Shown: positions 31,423 to 41,140, counted from the first letter of the stretch. The stretch: 64,000 nt of DNA from Prevotella sp. (GCA_024682415.1 JAIKZG010000027.1:1-64000); one strand, 5' to 3'. Numbers and translations: made by a program. The notes: generated from the sequence alone by a model not told the origin.

Positions 31423-32550
31423 ATGGAATCTTTTAATTTTGCCGACTTGGTGAACCAATCTGTCAAAGGTGTGCATCCCGGTGAGATACTGGCAGGGCAA
31501 CTTTCAGATAATGGGCTTTCGCAAAAAGAACTTGCGTCGCTCATAGGGAAATCTACGCCCGTAATCAACGACATCATAAAAGGCAGACGTGACATCAATG
31601 CGGAGATTGCGGTGCTGCTTGAAAATGTTTTTTCGCTAAAGGCGGAGGAATGGATGAAATATCAGGTGGCTTACGACATTGACAAGATGCGCAACAGCGA
31701 TGAAGTGAAGGAACAGGCTTCATGTATCAAAGACTGGAACGTGATAAAGGAAGAGGTGAACATGACGCAGATTAAGAAAGACGTAACTTTCACCGGTCGT
31801 CTAAAAGAAGACATCAAAGCCATTTATGATTATGCCGATGTGAGTGGAATTGATGAGTTCACCCAGCTAAGCACTTCAAAAAAGAAATGCTTCAAGAAGT
31901 CGATGAAGCTACAGACAGATGAGCACAACCTCTTTACATGGGTGCTCCGCGCTCGCCATTTAAGCAAGACGCAGCCTGCGCTCGCCACAGCTTTCGACCC
32001 TCGCAAGAGCCAAGAGCTTGAAAACAAGCTCAACAACTTAATATATTATAATAAGGTGGACGTGGAGCAACAGGTAGAAAAGACGCTCAATGAATATGGC
32101 ATTCATTATGTGAGCTTGGAACATCTGCCGAAAGTGCCTCTCGACGGTTATGCTTTTTGGAAAGGCGCAAACCCTACTATCGTGCTCACAAAGCGTCACA
32201 ACAAGATAGATAACTATGCTTTCTCGCTTATGCACGAGCTGGGGCACGTGAACTTGCACCTCGTAAACGACCATGACGGCGACTTTATTGACATTGAGAA
32301 AGAAACTCCCTCGATTGACAAGGAAGCGGAAGCCAATGAATTTGCGCAGAAAGCCCTTTCTCGTGGTCATGCCGAGGATTTGCTTGCTCTTTACAAAAAG
32401 CTTAAGAATCCGTATGTGGCAAGTAAGGTGTTCACCAATCTTGCACCTCGCATCGGAATCAATCCAAGCATTCTTGCCGGTCAATATCAACATTACCGTG
32501 ACTCATACAGCATTTGCCGTGACATCATTCAGCATATTGCTGAAAATTAA
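31423..32550 (+). CDS. HigA-like HTH protein fused to ImmA/IrrE metallopeptidase
   Basis: 375 residues. Residues 15-80 form a HigA-type XRE helix-turn-helix (GVHPGEILAGQLSDNGLSQ, ELASLIGKSTPVINDIIKG). Residues about 215-340 are an ImmA/IrrE zinc peptidase domain with HELGH at 271-275 and the third-ligand region DKEAEANEFAQ at 299-309. Proteins of this layout cleave or antagonise partner repressors in mobile elements and stress responses. A HigB-type toxin gene is not adjacent on either side, so it appears solitary. Own promoter and terminator; neighbours are accessory genes. Confidence 0.88.
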   Translation: MESFNFADLVNQSVKGVHPGEILAGQLSDNGLSQKELASLIGKSTPVINDIIKGRRDINAEIAVLLENVFSLKAEEWMKYQVAYDIDKMRNSDEVKEQASCIKDWNVIKEEVNMTQIKKDVTFTGRLKEDIKAIYDYADVSGIDEFTQLSTSKKKCFKKSMKLQTDEHNLFTWVLRARHLSKTQPALATAFDPRKSQELENKLNNLIYYNKVDVEQQVEKTLNEYGIHYVSLEHLPKVPLDGYAFWKGANPTIVLTKRHNKIDNYAFSLMHELGHVNLHLVNDHDGDFIDIEKETPSIDKEAEANEFAQKALSRGHAEDLLALYKKLKNPYVASKVFTNLAPRIGINPSILAGQYQHYRDSYSICRDIIQHIAEN

Positions 32551-32600
32551 AGATTTGCTTAATTACGATTTAACGGACTGACTATAATTTCCGTTTCTGC

Positions 32601-32634
32601 AAAACTGCGATTCTGAAAAAATCGCAGTTTTTTT
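32601..32634 (+). terminator. Terminator of the HTH-ImmA gene
   Basis: AAAACTGCGATT (32601-32612) pairs with AATCGCAGTTTT (32620-32631), followed by TTT. Its right arm and loop coincide with the first partial unit of the 41-bp array. Confidence 0.85.
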
Positions 32635-32953
32635 GTTTCGCCTTTTGGAAATTCCGAAAATTACACAATTTTTCTGTTTCGCCTTTTGGAAATTCTGAAA
32701 AATACACAATTTTTCCGTTTCGCCTTTTGGAAATTCTGAAAAGTACACAATTTTGTCGTTCCGCCTTTTGGAAATTCTGAAAAATACACAATTTTATCGT
32801 TTCGCTTTTTGGAAATTCTGAAAATTACACAATTTTGTCGTTCCGCCTTTTGGAAATTCTGAAAATTACACAATTTTATCGTTTCGCTTTTTGGAAATTC
32901 CATAAAGTACACAATTTTTCCGTTCCGCTTTACGGAAATTCCATAAAAGCAGG
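32611..32953. repeat. 41-bp tandem repeats, array 2
   Basis: Full units start at 32641, 32682, 32723, 32764, 32805, 32846 and 32887, all 41 bp, with partial units 32611-32640 and 32928-32953. Each has CCTTTTGGAAATTC, then AAAATTACACAATTTT or a close variant (a small palindrome) and a TTCCG or TTTCG end. The period and the TTGGAAATT core are the same as in array 1 (11055-11423), but the remaining sequence differs. Confidence 0.92.
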
Positions 32954-33117
32954 ATTATTGCTGATAATTTCTTTGTAAAAAATCAATAAAAGTAATAAAG
33001 TGTAAGTATTTAAATGTAGAATGCTTACACTTTGTTTTGTTTTTGATGGTATTTTGTTGTAAAATGAAAGAAAGAGGGAAAACGAACTGAATTTCTGTTT
33101 ATATAAATGTTTGTTGC

Positions 33118-33149
33118 TTTGACAAAATGGAAGTTTTTAGATAATTTTG
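33118..33149 (+). promoter_or_regulatory. gltB promoter
   Basis: TTTG (33118-33121), 20 bases, TAATTTTG (33142-33149). Leader of about 45 bases. Confidence 0.7.
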
Positions 33150-33203
33150 TAGGCAAAATGATAGAGAAAACAAGATTTTACTTAATTAAAGCAACAAAAC
33201 ATT

Positions 33204-36200
33204 ATGGGAAAGGGACTATATAACGCCGCTTATGAGCACGACGCATGCGGCGTAGGTATGGTAGTGAATATCCATGGTGACAAGAGTCACGAACTCGTAG
33301 ACAATGCTCTGAAGGTGCTTGAGAATATGAGGCACAGAGGAGCGGAGGGAGCAGACAGCAAGACGGGCGACGGTGCCGGAATAATGCTACAGATTCCTCA
33401 CGAGTTTATTCTGCTGCATGGCATTCCTGTGCCCGAGAAAGGGAGATATGGCACGGGACTCGTGTTTATGCCGAAAGACGAGAAACGCCAGCAGGAGATA
33501 CTTACCATTGTGATAGAGGAGATAGAGAGACGAGGATTGTCGCTGATGCACATAAGGCAGGTGCCGACAGATGGCGAGTGCATAGGCGAAGCGGCAAAAA
33601 GCACGGAGCCTGACATAAAGCAGCTGTTTGTGACTGGCTTCCGTGGCGACGACCTTGAAAAACTGGAGCGCGACCTATATATAATAAGGAAGAAGATAGA
33701 ACGAAGAGTAGACGACAGCGATTTTTATATCTGCTCATTGTCGAGCAGGCACATAGTGTATAAGGGAATGCTTACGAGCATGCAGCTTAGACAGTATTAC
33801 CCCGACCTGCAAAACAAATATTTCACATCGGGACTTGCCCTTGTGCATTCTCGATTCTCCACCAACACATTTCCTACATGGAGCTTGGCGCAGCCTTTCC
33901 GCCTGCTATGCCACAACGGCGAGATAAACACTATCCGTGGCAACCGCGGATGGATGAAGGCAAGGGAAAGCGTATTGAGCAGCGACGTGCTTGGCGACAT
34001 AAGCGAAATCTCGCCTATAGTGCAGCCCGATATGAGCGACTCCGCATCGCTCGACAATGTGCTTGAATTCTTTATAATGAGCGGAATGTCGCTGCCGCAG
34101 GCTATGGCTCTGCTCATTCCCGAAAGCTTCAACGACAAAAATCCTATAAGCGATGAGCTGAAGGCATTCTATGAGTATCACTCAATATTGATGGAGCCGT
34201 GGGACGGTCCGGCAGCAGTGTTGTTCAGCGACGGACGCTACGCTGGCGGCATGCTCGACCGCAATGGTCTGCGCCCGGCTCGCTACACCATCACCAAAGA
34301 CGGAATGATGGTAGTGGCAAGCGAAGTGGGAGTGATGGATTTCGATCCGTCTGACGTGGCGGAGAAAGGCCGTCTGCAACCGGGCAAAATCCTCATGATT
34401 GACACCCATGAGGGCAAGATTTACTATGACGGAGAGATAAAGGAGCAGCTTGCGAAGGAGCACCCATATAAAAAGTGGCTCAACACCAACCGCATACAGC
34501 TGGAGAAGATAAAGAGCGGAAGAAAGGTGAAAAACTCAGTAGATGATTTGTATCGCCATGAGGTGGGCTTCGGATTCAGCGCAGAGGATATTGACAAGAC
34601 GCTTATCCCGATGAGCACTAACGGACAGGAGCCTACCGCCTCGATGGGCAACGACACGCCTTTGGCAGTGCTCAGCGACCGTCCGCAGATATTCTTCAAC
34701 TATTTCCGACAGCAGTTTGCTCAGGTGACCAATCCTGCCATCGACTCAATAAGAGAGAATCTCGTGATGTCGCTCACGGAATATATCGGCAGGGTGGGCA
34801 CAGGCATTCTTAATCCCGACGAGAGCAACTGCAAGATGGTGCGTCTGCCGCATCCTATTCTTACAAACACTCAGCTCGACATCCTTTGCAACATTCGCTA
34901 TAAGGGCTTCAACACCGTGAAACTGCCTATCACCTTTGAGTGCGCTAAGGGCGAACAGGGACTTCGCAACCGCCTCGACGAACTTTGCCGACAGGCGGAG
35001 AAGAGCGTAGACGAGGGCTACAACTACATCATTCTCTCGGATAGAGATGTGGATGAGGCTCATGCCGCCATTCCGTCGTTGCTTGCAGTGAGCGCGGTGC
35101 ATCATTATCTTATAAGCGTGGGCAAGCGAGTGCAGACGGCGCTTATCGTTGAGAGTGGTGAGATACGTGAGGTGATGCACGCAGCGTTGCTTCTCGGCTA
35201 TGGCGCGTCGGCAATATGTCCTTATATGACTTATGCCGTGCTCGACGACCTTGTAAACAACCACAAGATACAGGAGAATTACGAAACAGCCGAGGCTAAC
35301 TACATAAAGGCAGTGAAGAAAGGATTGTTTAAGATAATGGCTAAGATGGGCATAAGCACCATCCGCTCTTATCGTGGCGCGAAACTCTTTGAGAGCATAG
35401 GTCTTTCAGAGTCGCTGCTGAGAACATATTTCGGCACGGAGACCTCCACCATAGGCGGCATAGGGCTGAAAACCATTGCCAGAGATGCTATAGCTTTGCA
35501 CGACAAGGCTCTCGACAAGAAGCAGCCTTCGTTCCTGAAGGATGACGGACTTTTCCATTATCGCAAAGACGGCATTCGCCACGCATGGAATCCCGAAACT
35601 ATCGCTACATTGCAGCTTGCCACTCGCACCGGCGATTACAAGAAATTCAAGGAATACACAAACTATGTTGACAACAAGACAGACGCAATCTTCATTCGCG
35701 ACTTCTTCGACTTTAAGCGAAATCCTATCTCTATAGATAAGGTAGAGCCGGTGGAGGAAATCGTGAAGCACTTCGTAACCGGCGCTATGAGTTTCGGTGC
35801 TCTTTCCAAGGAGGCTCACGAAGCTATAGCTCTGGCTATGAACAAGCTCGGCGCGCGTAGCAACACTGGCGAGGGCGGCGAAGACAATGAGCGATTCCAT
35901 TCTGATGTAGACGGCATTTCGCTTTCGAGCAAGACTAAGCAGGTGGCTTCCGGTAGATTTGGCGTTACGGCTGAATATCTTGTAAATGCGGAAGAAATAC
36001 AAATAAAGGTGGCACAGGGCGCGAAGCCTGGCGAGGGCGGACAGCTTCCCGGATTTAAGGTGAATGAGGTGATAGCCAAAACTCGCCATTCTATCCCTGG
36101 CATATCGCTTATCTCGCCTCCGCCACATCATGATATTTATTCTATTGAGGATTTGGCACAGCTAATCTTCGATTTGAAAAATGTGAACCCAAAGGCTGCC

Positions 36201-37673
36201 ATAAGCGTGAAACTCGTGGCGGAAAGCGGTATCGGCACTATCGCTGCCGGTGTGGCTAAGGCTAAGGCCGACTTGATAGTAATATCGGGCGCGGAGGGCG
36301 GCACGGGTGCTTCGCCTGCGTCGAGTATGCGCTTTGCCGGTATCTCTCCTGAGATAGGACTTAGCGAAACGCAGCAGACATTGGTGAAGAACGGACTGCG
36401 CGGATATGTGCGCCTACAGGCCGACGGACAGCTTAAGAGCGGACGCGACGTGATAATGATGGCTTTGCTCGGCGCAGAGGAATTCGGATTTGGCACGGCT
36501 GCGCTGATAGTGCTCGGCTGCGTGATGATGCGCAAATGTAATCTCAACACCTGCCCTATGGGCGTGGCTACGCAAGACCCTAAGCTGCGCAGCTTCTTCA
36601 GAGGAAAGGCTGATTATCTCGTAAACTATTTCACATTCCTCGCTCAGGAGGTGAGAGAGTATTTGGCAGAGATGGGCTTCACAAAGCTTGATGACATAGT
36701 GGGGCATACGGAGCTGATTGTGCCAAAGAAGAACATTGATGGCAGCAAGGCTGCCACTCTTGATTTCTCACGTCTGCTTCATCGTGAGGACAGCGCGTGC
36801 GCTTTGCATCACTCTAAGCAGCAGACGCACGCTCTTGATGATGTGCTCGACCAGCGTATCATCAAAAACTCACAAAACGCTCTCGATGGCAGCGGTGAGG
36901 TAAATCTTGATTTCTCTATTCAGAACACTGATCGTGCCGTGGGCACAATGCTCAGCGGAGTGATAGCCTCTCGCTATGGCGAAAAGGGACTGGCTGAGGA
37001 CAGCATAAACGTGAAATTCCGTGGCTCGGCAGGTCAGAGCTTCGGAGCGTTCCTCGTGAAAGGCGTAAACTTCAAGCTTGAGGGCGAGGCTAACGACTAT
37101 TTCGCCAAGGGACTGAGCGGTGGCAGAATATCAATTCTTCCTCCTATCCGTTCTAATTTCGCTGCCGAGGATAATGTTATAGCTGGCAACACTGGCTTAT
37201 ATGGCGCGACAAGCGGCGAGCTATACATTAACGGAAAGGTGGGCGAGCGTTTCGCTGTGCGCAATTCGGGCGCGATAGCAGTCATCGAGGGCACAGGCGA
37301 CCACTGCTGTGAGTATATGACGGGCGGTCGTGTGGTAGTGCTTGGCGAGACAGGGCGCAACTTCGCTGCCGGCATGAGCGGTGGCGTGGCTTATGTGTGG
37401 GATAAGAACCACAACTTCGATTATTTCTGCAATATGGATATGGTGGAGATAAATCTCGTGGAGGAGAACTTCTATCGCAAGGAGCTTCATGAGCTTATTC
37501 GCCGACATTATCTCTACACAGGCTCAAAGATAGCGCGCGAGATGCTCGACAACTGGAACCGCTATGTGGATGATTTCATTCAGATAGTTCCGATAGAATA
37601 TAAGAGCGTGTTGCAGGAAGAGCAGGTGAAGAAATTGCAGCAGAAGATAGCCGATATGCAGCGTGATTATTAA
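33204..37673 (+). CDS. gltB: Glutamate synthase large subunit
   Basis: 1489 residues, normal length. N-terminal class II glutamine amidotransferase domain, with the catalytic Cys at position 15 (AYEHDACGVG), implying removal of a 14-residue propeptide as in other GltB. Central and FMN-binding synthase domains follow (GEGGEDNERFH, KPGEGGQLPG, ISGAEGGTGASP). The 3Fe-4S motif CVMMRKCNLNTCPMG is complete, and the C-terminal beta-helix (GXXG-rich, about 1230-1450) is present. With GltD it makes two glutamates from glutamine and 2-oxoglutarate. gltD follows 24 bases later. Confidence 0.97.
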   Translation: MGKGLYNAAYEHDACGVGMVVNIHGDKSHELVDNALKVLENMRHRGAEGADSKTGDGAGIMLQIPHEFILLHGIPVPEKGRYGTGLVFMPKDEKRQQEILTIVIEEIERRGLSLMHIRQVPTDGECIGEAAKSTEPDIKQLFVTGFRGDDLEKLERDLYIIRKKIERRVDDSDFYICSLSSRHIVYKGMLTSMQLRQYYPDLQNKYFTSGLALVHSRFSTNTFPTWSLAQPFRLLCHNGEINTIRGNRGWMKARESVLSSDVLGDISEISPIVQPDMSDSASLDNVLEFFIMSGMSLPQAMALLIPESFNDKNPISDELKAFYEYHSILMEPWDGPAAVLFSDGRYAGGMLDRNGLRPARYTITKDGMMVVASEVGVMDFDPSDVAEKGRLQPGKILMIDTHEGKIYYDGEIKEQLAKEHPYKKWLNTNRIQLEKIKSGRKVKNSVDDLYRHEVGFGFSAEDIDKTLIPMSTNGQEPTASMGNDTPLAVLSDRPQIFFNYFRQQFAQVTNPAIDSIRENLVMSLTEYIGRVGTGILNPDESNCKMVRLPHPILTNTQLDILCNIRYKGFNTVKLPITFECAKGEQGLRNRLDELCRQAEKSVDEGYNYIILSDRDVDEAHAAIPSLLAVSAVHHYLISVGKRVQTALIVESGEIREVMHAALLLGYGASAICPYMTYAVLDDLVNNHKIQENYETAEANYIKAVKKGLFKIMAKMGISTIRSYRGAKLFESIGLSESLLRTYFGTETSTIGGIGLKTIARDAIALHDKALDKKQPSFLKDDGLFHYRKDGIRHAWNPETIATLQLATRTGDYKKFKEYTNYVDNKTDAIFIRDFFDFKRNPISIDKVEPVEEIVKHFVTGAMSFGALSKEAHEAIALAMNKLGARSNTGEGGEDNERFHSDVDGISLSSKTKQVASGRFGVTAEYLVNAEEIQIKVAQGAKPGEGGQLPGFKVNEVIAKTRHSIPGISLISPPPHHDIYSIEDLAQLIFDLKNVNPKAAISVKLVAESGIGTIAAGVAKAKADLIVISGAEGGTGASPASSMRFAGISPEIGLSETQQTLVKNGLRGYVRLQADGQLKSGRDVIMMALLGAEEFGFGTAALIVLGCVMMRKCNLNTCPMGVATQDPKLRSFFRGKADYLVNYFTFLAQEVREYLAEMGFTKLDDIVGHTELIVPKKNIDGSKAATLDFSRLLHREDSACALHHSKQQTHALDDVLDQRIIKNSQNALDGSGEVNLDFSIQNTDRAVGTMLSGVIASRYGEKGLAEDSINVKFRGSAGQSFGAFLVKGVNFKLEGEANDYFAKGLSGGRISILPPIRSNFAAEDNVIAGNTGLYGATSGELYINGKVGERFAVRNSGAIAVIEGTGDHCCEYMTGGRVVVLGETGRNFAAGMSGGVAYVWDKNHNFDYFCNMDMVEINLVEENFYRKELHELIRRHYLYTGSKIAREMLDNWNRYVDDFIQIVPIEYKSVLQEEQVKKLQQKIADMQRDY

Positions 37674-37697
37674 GAATAAAAACAGTAGCATTTTAAT

Positions 37698-39041
37698 ATG
37701 GGAAATCCAAGAGCTTTTTTAGATATACCTCGTAAGGAGGCGGGCTATCGCCCTATCCACGACCGCATACATGATTTCGGCGAAGTGGAACAGACTTTAA
37801 ACAGTAACGACCGACGTTTGCAGGCGTCACGTTGCATGGATTGCGGTGTGCCGTTCTGCCATTGGGCTTGTCCGCTGGGGAATAAGCCGCCTGAGTGGAA
37901 CGACGCTCTATATAATGGCGACTGGCGCAAGGCTTACGAGCTGCTCACCGCCACAAACGACTTTCCTGAATTCACGGGGCGCATCTGTCCTGCTCTCTGC
38001 GAGAAGGCTTGTGTGCTCAATCGTATGTCGCACGAGCCTACCACCAATCGTGAGGATGAATGCGCTATTATTGAGCATGCCTTTGAGGAAGATTATGTGA
38101 AGGCAGCGCAGCCCGAGCGCAACGGCAAGCGTGTGCTTGTGGTAGGCGCAGGTCCAGCGGGGTTGGTGGCAGCCACTCGCCTTAACAGAATGGGATATGA
38201 GGTAGTGGTGTATGAGGCGCGAGAGAATGCCGGCGGACTGCTTAGATATGGCATTCCTAACTTCAAGCTCAACAAAGCTATCATCGACCGTCGTCTGCGA
38301 CTGCTTCAACAGGAAGGAATAGTATTTGAATACAACAAGAAAGTGGATATTGAGAAGTTGCCCGAAGGCTTCGACGCTTACGTTATCGCTACAGGCACTC
38401 CCACTGCTCGTGATCTTTCCGCTCCGGGCAGAGAGCTGAAAGGCGTGTATTTCGCCCTCGAGCTGCTTTCGCAGCAGAATCGCGTGTTGGCAGGCATGGA
38501 GTTTTCTAAGGATGAGCTTATAAATGCCAAGGGCAAGGATGTGCTCGTGATAGGCGGTGGCGATACCGGTTCCGACTGTATAGGCACGGCTCATCGCCAG
38601 GGATGCAAGAGCGTAACCCAGATAGAGATTATGCCTAAGCCTGTAGAGGGTCCGGAAGATCCTCGTAATCCGTGGCCGGCATGGCCTCGCACATTGAAAA
38701 CCACTTCATCGCATGAGGAGGGCTGCACTCGTCGCTGGAATATCAACACTCTGGAGTTTCAAGGCAAGGGCGGCAAGCTCACTGGGGTGAAAGTGCAGCA
38801 GATAGACTGGAAGCCAAATCCCGAGGGCGGTCGTCCGCTTATGGTCGCTGCCGGCAAGCCTGAGGTTATCAAGGCTGATATGGTGCTTCTCGCCATGGGC
38901 TTCATTAAGCCTGAGCAGCCAAAGGTGGCAGCCAACGTGTTCTTCGCTGGCGATGCTGCAAGCGGAGCTTCTCTTGTGGTGCGTGCCATGGCAAGCGGCA
39001 GAGATGTGGCTGAAAAGGTAGACAATTATCTGATTAAATAA
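37698..39041 (+). CDS. gltD: Glutamate synthase small subunit
   Basis: 447 residues. Two cysteine clusters near the N-terminus (CMDCGVPFCHWACPLGN, CPALCEKAC) bind 4Fe-4S centres; VVGAGPAGLVAA is the FAD Rossmann motif and VIGGGDTGSDC the NAD(P)H one; the closing GDAASGASLVVRAMASGR is typical. It passes electrons from NADPH to GltB. Forms the gltBD operon, ended by hairpins at 39049-39120. Confidence 0.96.
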   Translation: MGNPRAFLDIPRKEAGYRPIHDRIHDFGEVEQTLNSNDRRLQASRCMDCGVPFCHWACPLGNKPPEWNDALYNGDWRKAYELLTATNDFPEFTGRICPALCEKACVLNRMSHEPTTNREDECAIIEHAFEEDYVKAAQPERNGKRVLVVGAGPAGLVAATRLNRMGYEVVVYEARENAGGLLRYGIPNFKLNKAIIDRRLRLLQQEGIVFEYNKKVDIEKLPEGFDAYVIATGTPTARDLSAPGRELKGVYFALELLSQQNRVLAGMEFSKDELINAKGKDVLVIGGGDTGSDCIGTAHRQGCKSVTQIEIMPKPVEGPEDPRNPWPAWPRTLKTTSSHEEGCTRRWNINTLEFQGKGGKLTGVKVQQIDWKPNPEGGRPLMVAAGKPEVIKADMVLLAMGFIKPEQPKVAANVFFAGDAASGASLVVRAMASGRDVAEKVDNYLIK

Positions 39042-39076
39042 ATTAGCTTGTTTCCTTACATAGGGAAACAAAAAAT

Positions 39077-39116
39077 GTGCCGGAAGCTCTCCCAAGCGTG
39101 GAGAGTCTTTCGGCAC
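39077..39116. terminator. Terminator between gltD and amtB
   Basis: GTGCCG...TCTCC (39077-39092) pairs with GGAGA...CGGCAC (39100-39116). A second small stem TTGTTTCC/GGAAACAA lies just before (about 39049-39071) with A-run after it, suited to minus-strand termination of amtB. Convergent genes share the region. Confidence 0.7.
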
Positions 39117-39159
39117 TTTGCTGTTTTTGATATATAACTGTATATGGATAACTAAATCT

Positions 39160-40428
39160 CTATGCTGAGAAGCAGCTTTCGCCATGCTCATAAATGTCGA
39201 GCCCTTCTTCCTCTACGCGGGCGTCTACACGGATGCCGCCTTTCTTTTTCAGCACATAAAACATTGTGAAGCCTGCCACGATAGTCCACGAGTCTATTAC
39301 TATTATGCCAAACAGCTGCGCTCCGAAGAAACCCCAGCCAAAGCCGTAGAACAGACCGGCAGATGTGGAAAACAGTCCTGTCATAAGTGTGCCGAGAATG
39401 CCGCATACGCCATGCACGGTGCTTGCGCCCACTGGGTCGTCGATGTGCAATTTCTTGTCGATATACTCAATGGAGAATGGAAGTATTGTGCCGCATACCA
39501 ATCCGATGATTACCGCGCCAAGGGGAGAAACCACGTCGCATCCTGCTGTAATGCCTACCAAGCCTGCGAGCACACCGTTGAGCATGAGCGAGAACGACGG
39601 CTTGCCATATTTTCGCCATGTGATTAACATCGTGGCAGCTCCTCCTGCCACGGCAGAGAGATTGGTGGTGAGCAGCACATGAGAAATTGCCAGGCGGTTT
39701 ACCTCGCCCGAAGCGGCAAGCTGTGAGCCGGGATTGAAACCAAACCATCCAAGCCAAAGGATAAACACGCCGAGGGCGGCAGCCATAAGATTATGTCCGG
39801 GAATAGCACGACTATTTCCGTCCTTAGTGTATTTGCCCAGACGCGGGCCGAGGAAGATAGCCCCGATAAACGCCAACACGCCACCTACGGAGTGTACTAC
39901 GGCAGAGCCTGCGAAATCGTGAAAGGCTGTGCCGAACGTGCGCGTCATGAAGCTATCCTCAGCAGCGTTGCCGAGCCAGCCACCGCCCCATGTCCAATGA
40001 CCTTCGATAGGGTAAATTAGTAATGATATAATGATAGAGTAGATGATATATCGTGAAAACTTGGTGCGCTCAGCCATTGCTCCCGAAACGATAGTCGCGC
40101 TCGTGGCGCAGAACACTGTCTGGAAAATGAGAAATCCCTCTACTGGCAGTCCCGATGGATGATGGAAAAAGCTGAGGTCGCCGAAGTTTGGCATTCCCAC
40201 AAAGCCCTCGCCACCGTTTCCAAACATCATGCCGAAGCCGAGAAACCAAAATAGCAATGAGCCTGCTATGAAGTCTACGAAGTTCTTATATAATATGTTG
40301 GCTGTGTTTTTACTGCGTGTGAATCCTGCTTCGCAGAGGGCAAATCCCGGCTGCATCCAAAACACAAGCATGGCTGTAAACAGCATCCACATGGTGTCTA
40401 TCGATGTTCCTAAATCTTCTGTTGTCAT
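39160..40428 (-). CDS. amtB: Ammonium transporter AmtB
   Basis: 422 residues, eleven predicted transmembrane helices. DTMWMLFTAMLVFWMQPGFALCEAG near the start, FQTVFCATSATIVSGAMAER, DFAGSAVVHSVGG and the pore His region VHGVCGILGTL are typical. It conducts ammonia/ammonium across the inner membrane. It follows the P-II gene by 56 bases on the minus strand, the common glnK-amtB pairing in which P-II blocks the channel when nitrogen is abundant. Confidence 0.95.
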   Translation of the reverse strand: MTTEDLGTSIDTMWMLFTAMLVFWMQPGFALCEAGFTRSKNTANILYKNFVDFIAGSLLFWFLGFGMMFGNGGEGFVGMPNFGDLSFFHHPSGLPVEGFLIFQTVFCATSATIVSGAMAERTKFSRYIIYSIIISLLIYPIEGHWTWGGGWLGNAAEDSFMTRTFGTAFHDFAGSAVVHSVGGVLAFIGAIFLGPRLGKYTKDGNSRAIPGHNLMAAALGVFILWLGWFGFNPGSQLAASGEVNRLAISHVLLTTNLSAVAGGAATMLITWRKYGKPSFSLMLNGVLAGLVGITAGCDVVSPLGAVIIGLVCGTILPFSIEYIDKKLHIDDPVGASTVHGVCGILGTLMTGLFSTSAGLFYGFGWGFFGAQLFGIIVIDSWTIVAGFTMFYVLKKKGGIRVDARVEEEGLDIYEHGESCFSA

Positions 40429-40484
40429 AATATAAAAGTGTGTTTGTGTGTTGTCGTGTTGTTTCTTTTCGCGTAGGGAGATTG

Positions 40485-40841
40485 CTATTTCTCCTGCTCC
40501 GCGTTGTATAGAGCGATGTCGCCCCTTTCGCCAGTGCGTATGCGTATGGCGTCGTCTATTGGGATTACGAATATTCTGCCGTCGCCTATCTCGCCAGTGC
40601 GCGCTGCTTTCTGCACGGCTCTTATCGTCTTCTCCACGTTCTTCTCCCTTACCACAATGCTTACAAGCACTCTCTCAATGCTGCTCGTGTCGTACATCAC
40701 TCCGCGATAGATGCGCGCCTGTCGCATTTTGCCCTCTCCGCGCACGTCGTAGTAGGAAAACCACTCAATGTCGGCGGCAATCAATGCCTCTTTCACTTCC
40801 TCAAACTTTGTCCTTCGGATTATGGCTTCGATTTTCTTCAT
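40485..40841 (-). CDS. P-II nitrogen regulatory protein
   Basis: 118 residues with the full P-II fold: MKKIEAIIRRTKFEEVKEAL, T-loop GEGKMRQARIYRGVMY, KTIRAVQKAARTGEIGDGRIFVIP and the C-terminal signature AIRIRTGERGD. The Tyr residues equivalent to E. coli Tyr46 and Tyr51 are retained; other T-loop residues differ from GlnB/GlnK of Proteobacteria, so a uridylylation control cannot be assumed. It senses ATP/ADP and 2-oxoglutarate and controls AmtB, encoded next in the same operon. GlnB versus GlnK naming is not decided by sequence; linkage to amtB favours GlnK. Confidence 0.95.
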   Translation of the reverse strand: MKKIEAIIRRTKFEEVKEALIAADIEWFSYYDVRGEGKMRQARIYRGVMYDTSSIERVLVSIVVREKNVEKTIRAVQKAARTGEIGDGRIFVIPIDDAIRIRTGERGDIALYNAEQEK

Positions 40842-40955
40842 AATCTTACCTTTCTTTTCTTTGTAATTACTGATGTTATTCTCTATAAATATACTTTTCT
40901 TGTCATAAGGAACATAAAATGCAGCTTTTATCTGTCATTTTGTTCTTTATGTTTG

Positions 40956-40986
40956 CAAAATTACGGCAAAACGAAAGCGAAAGCAA
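40956..40986 (-). promoter_or_regulatory. Promoter of the P-II-amtB operon
   Basis: On the minus strand TTG (40986-40984), 20 bases, TAATTTTG (40963-40956). The leader of about 105 bases contains an imperfect palindrome. Confidence 0.65.
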
Positions 40987-41140
40987 TAAGATAATGCGAT
41001 TTTGAATGATAATCTATGAATAAAACAGCAAATAGAAAGTTATAAGCAATATATTTCTTTCAATCTGTAAGTAAAACGAATAAATAATCTTTCAGATTGT
41101 AAGCAATGGTGTTTTTCTTGAATGTAAGCGTCATAAAATA

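Larger units (their letters stand above)
32551..33203. other. 653-bp intergenic region before gltB
   Basis: Contains the terminator of the HTH-ImmA gene (32601-32634), seven full 41-bp repeats with partial units on both sides (32611-32953), an AT-rich stretch with AGTGTAAG and CTTACACTTT inverted segments (about 32999-33035), and the gltB promoter (33118-33149). Minus-strand frames across the repeats are not considered genes. Confidence 0.7.

Noticed and set aside
32563..32912. Minus-strand open frames of 61-83 codons across the 41-bp array
   Set aside because: Because 41 is not a multiple of three, the repeat reads in all three frames in turn; all are open by composition. There is no ribosome-binding site and the region carries a terminator for the opposite gene.
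32611..32953. CRISPR array
   Set aside because: The whole 41-bp unit is repeated; there are no unique spacers between short repeats, and no cas genes are nearby. The same holds for 11055-11423.
35406..36131. 241-codon minus-strand frame inside gltB
   Set aside because: Antisense shadow of conserved gltB sequence.
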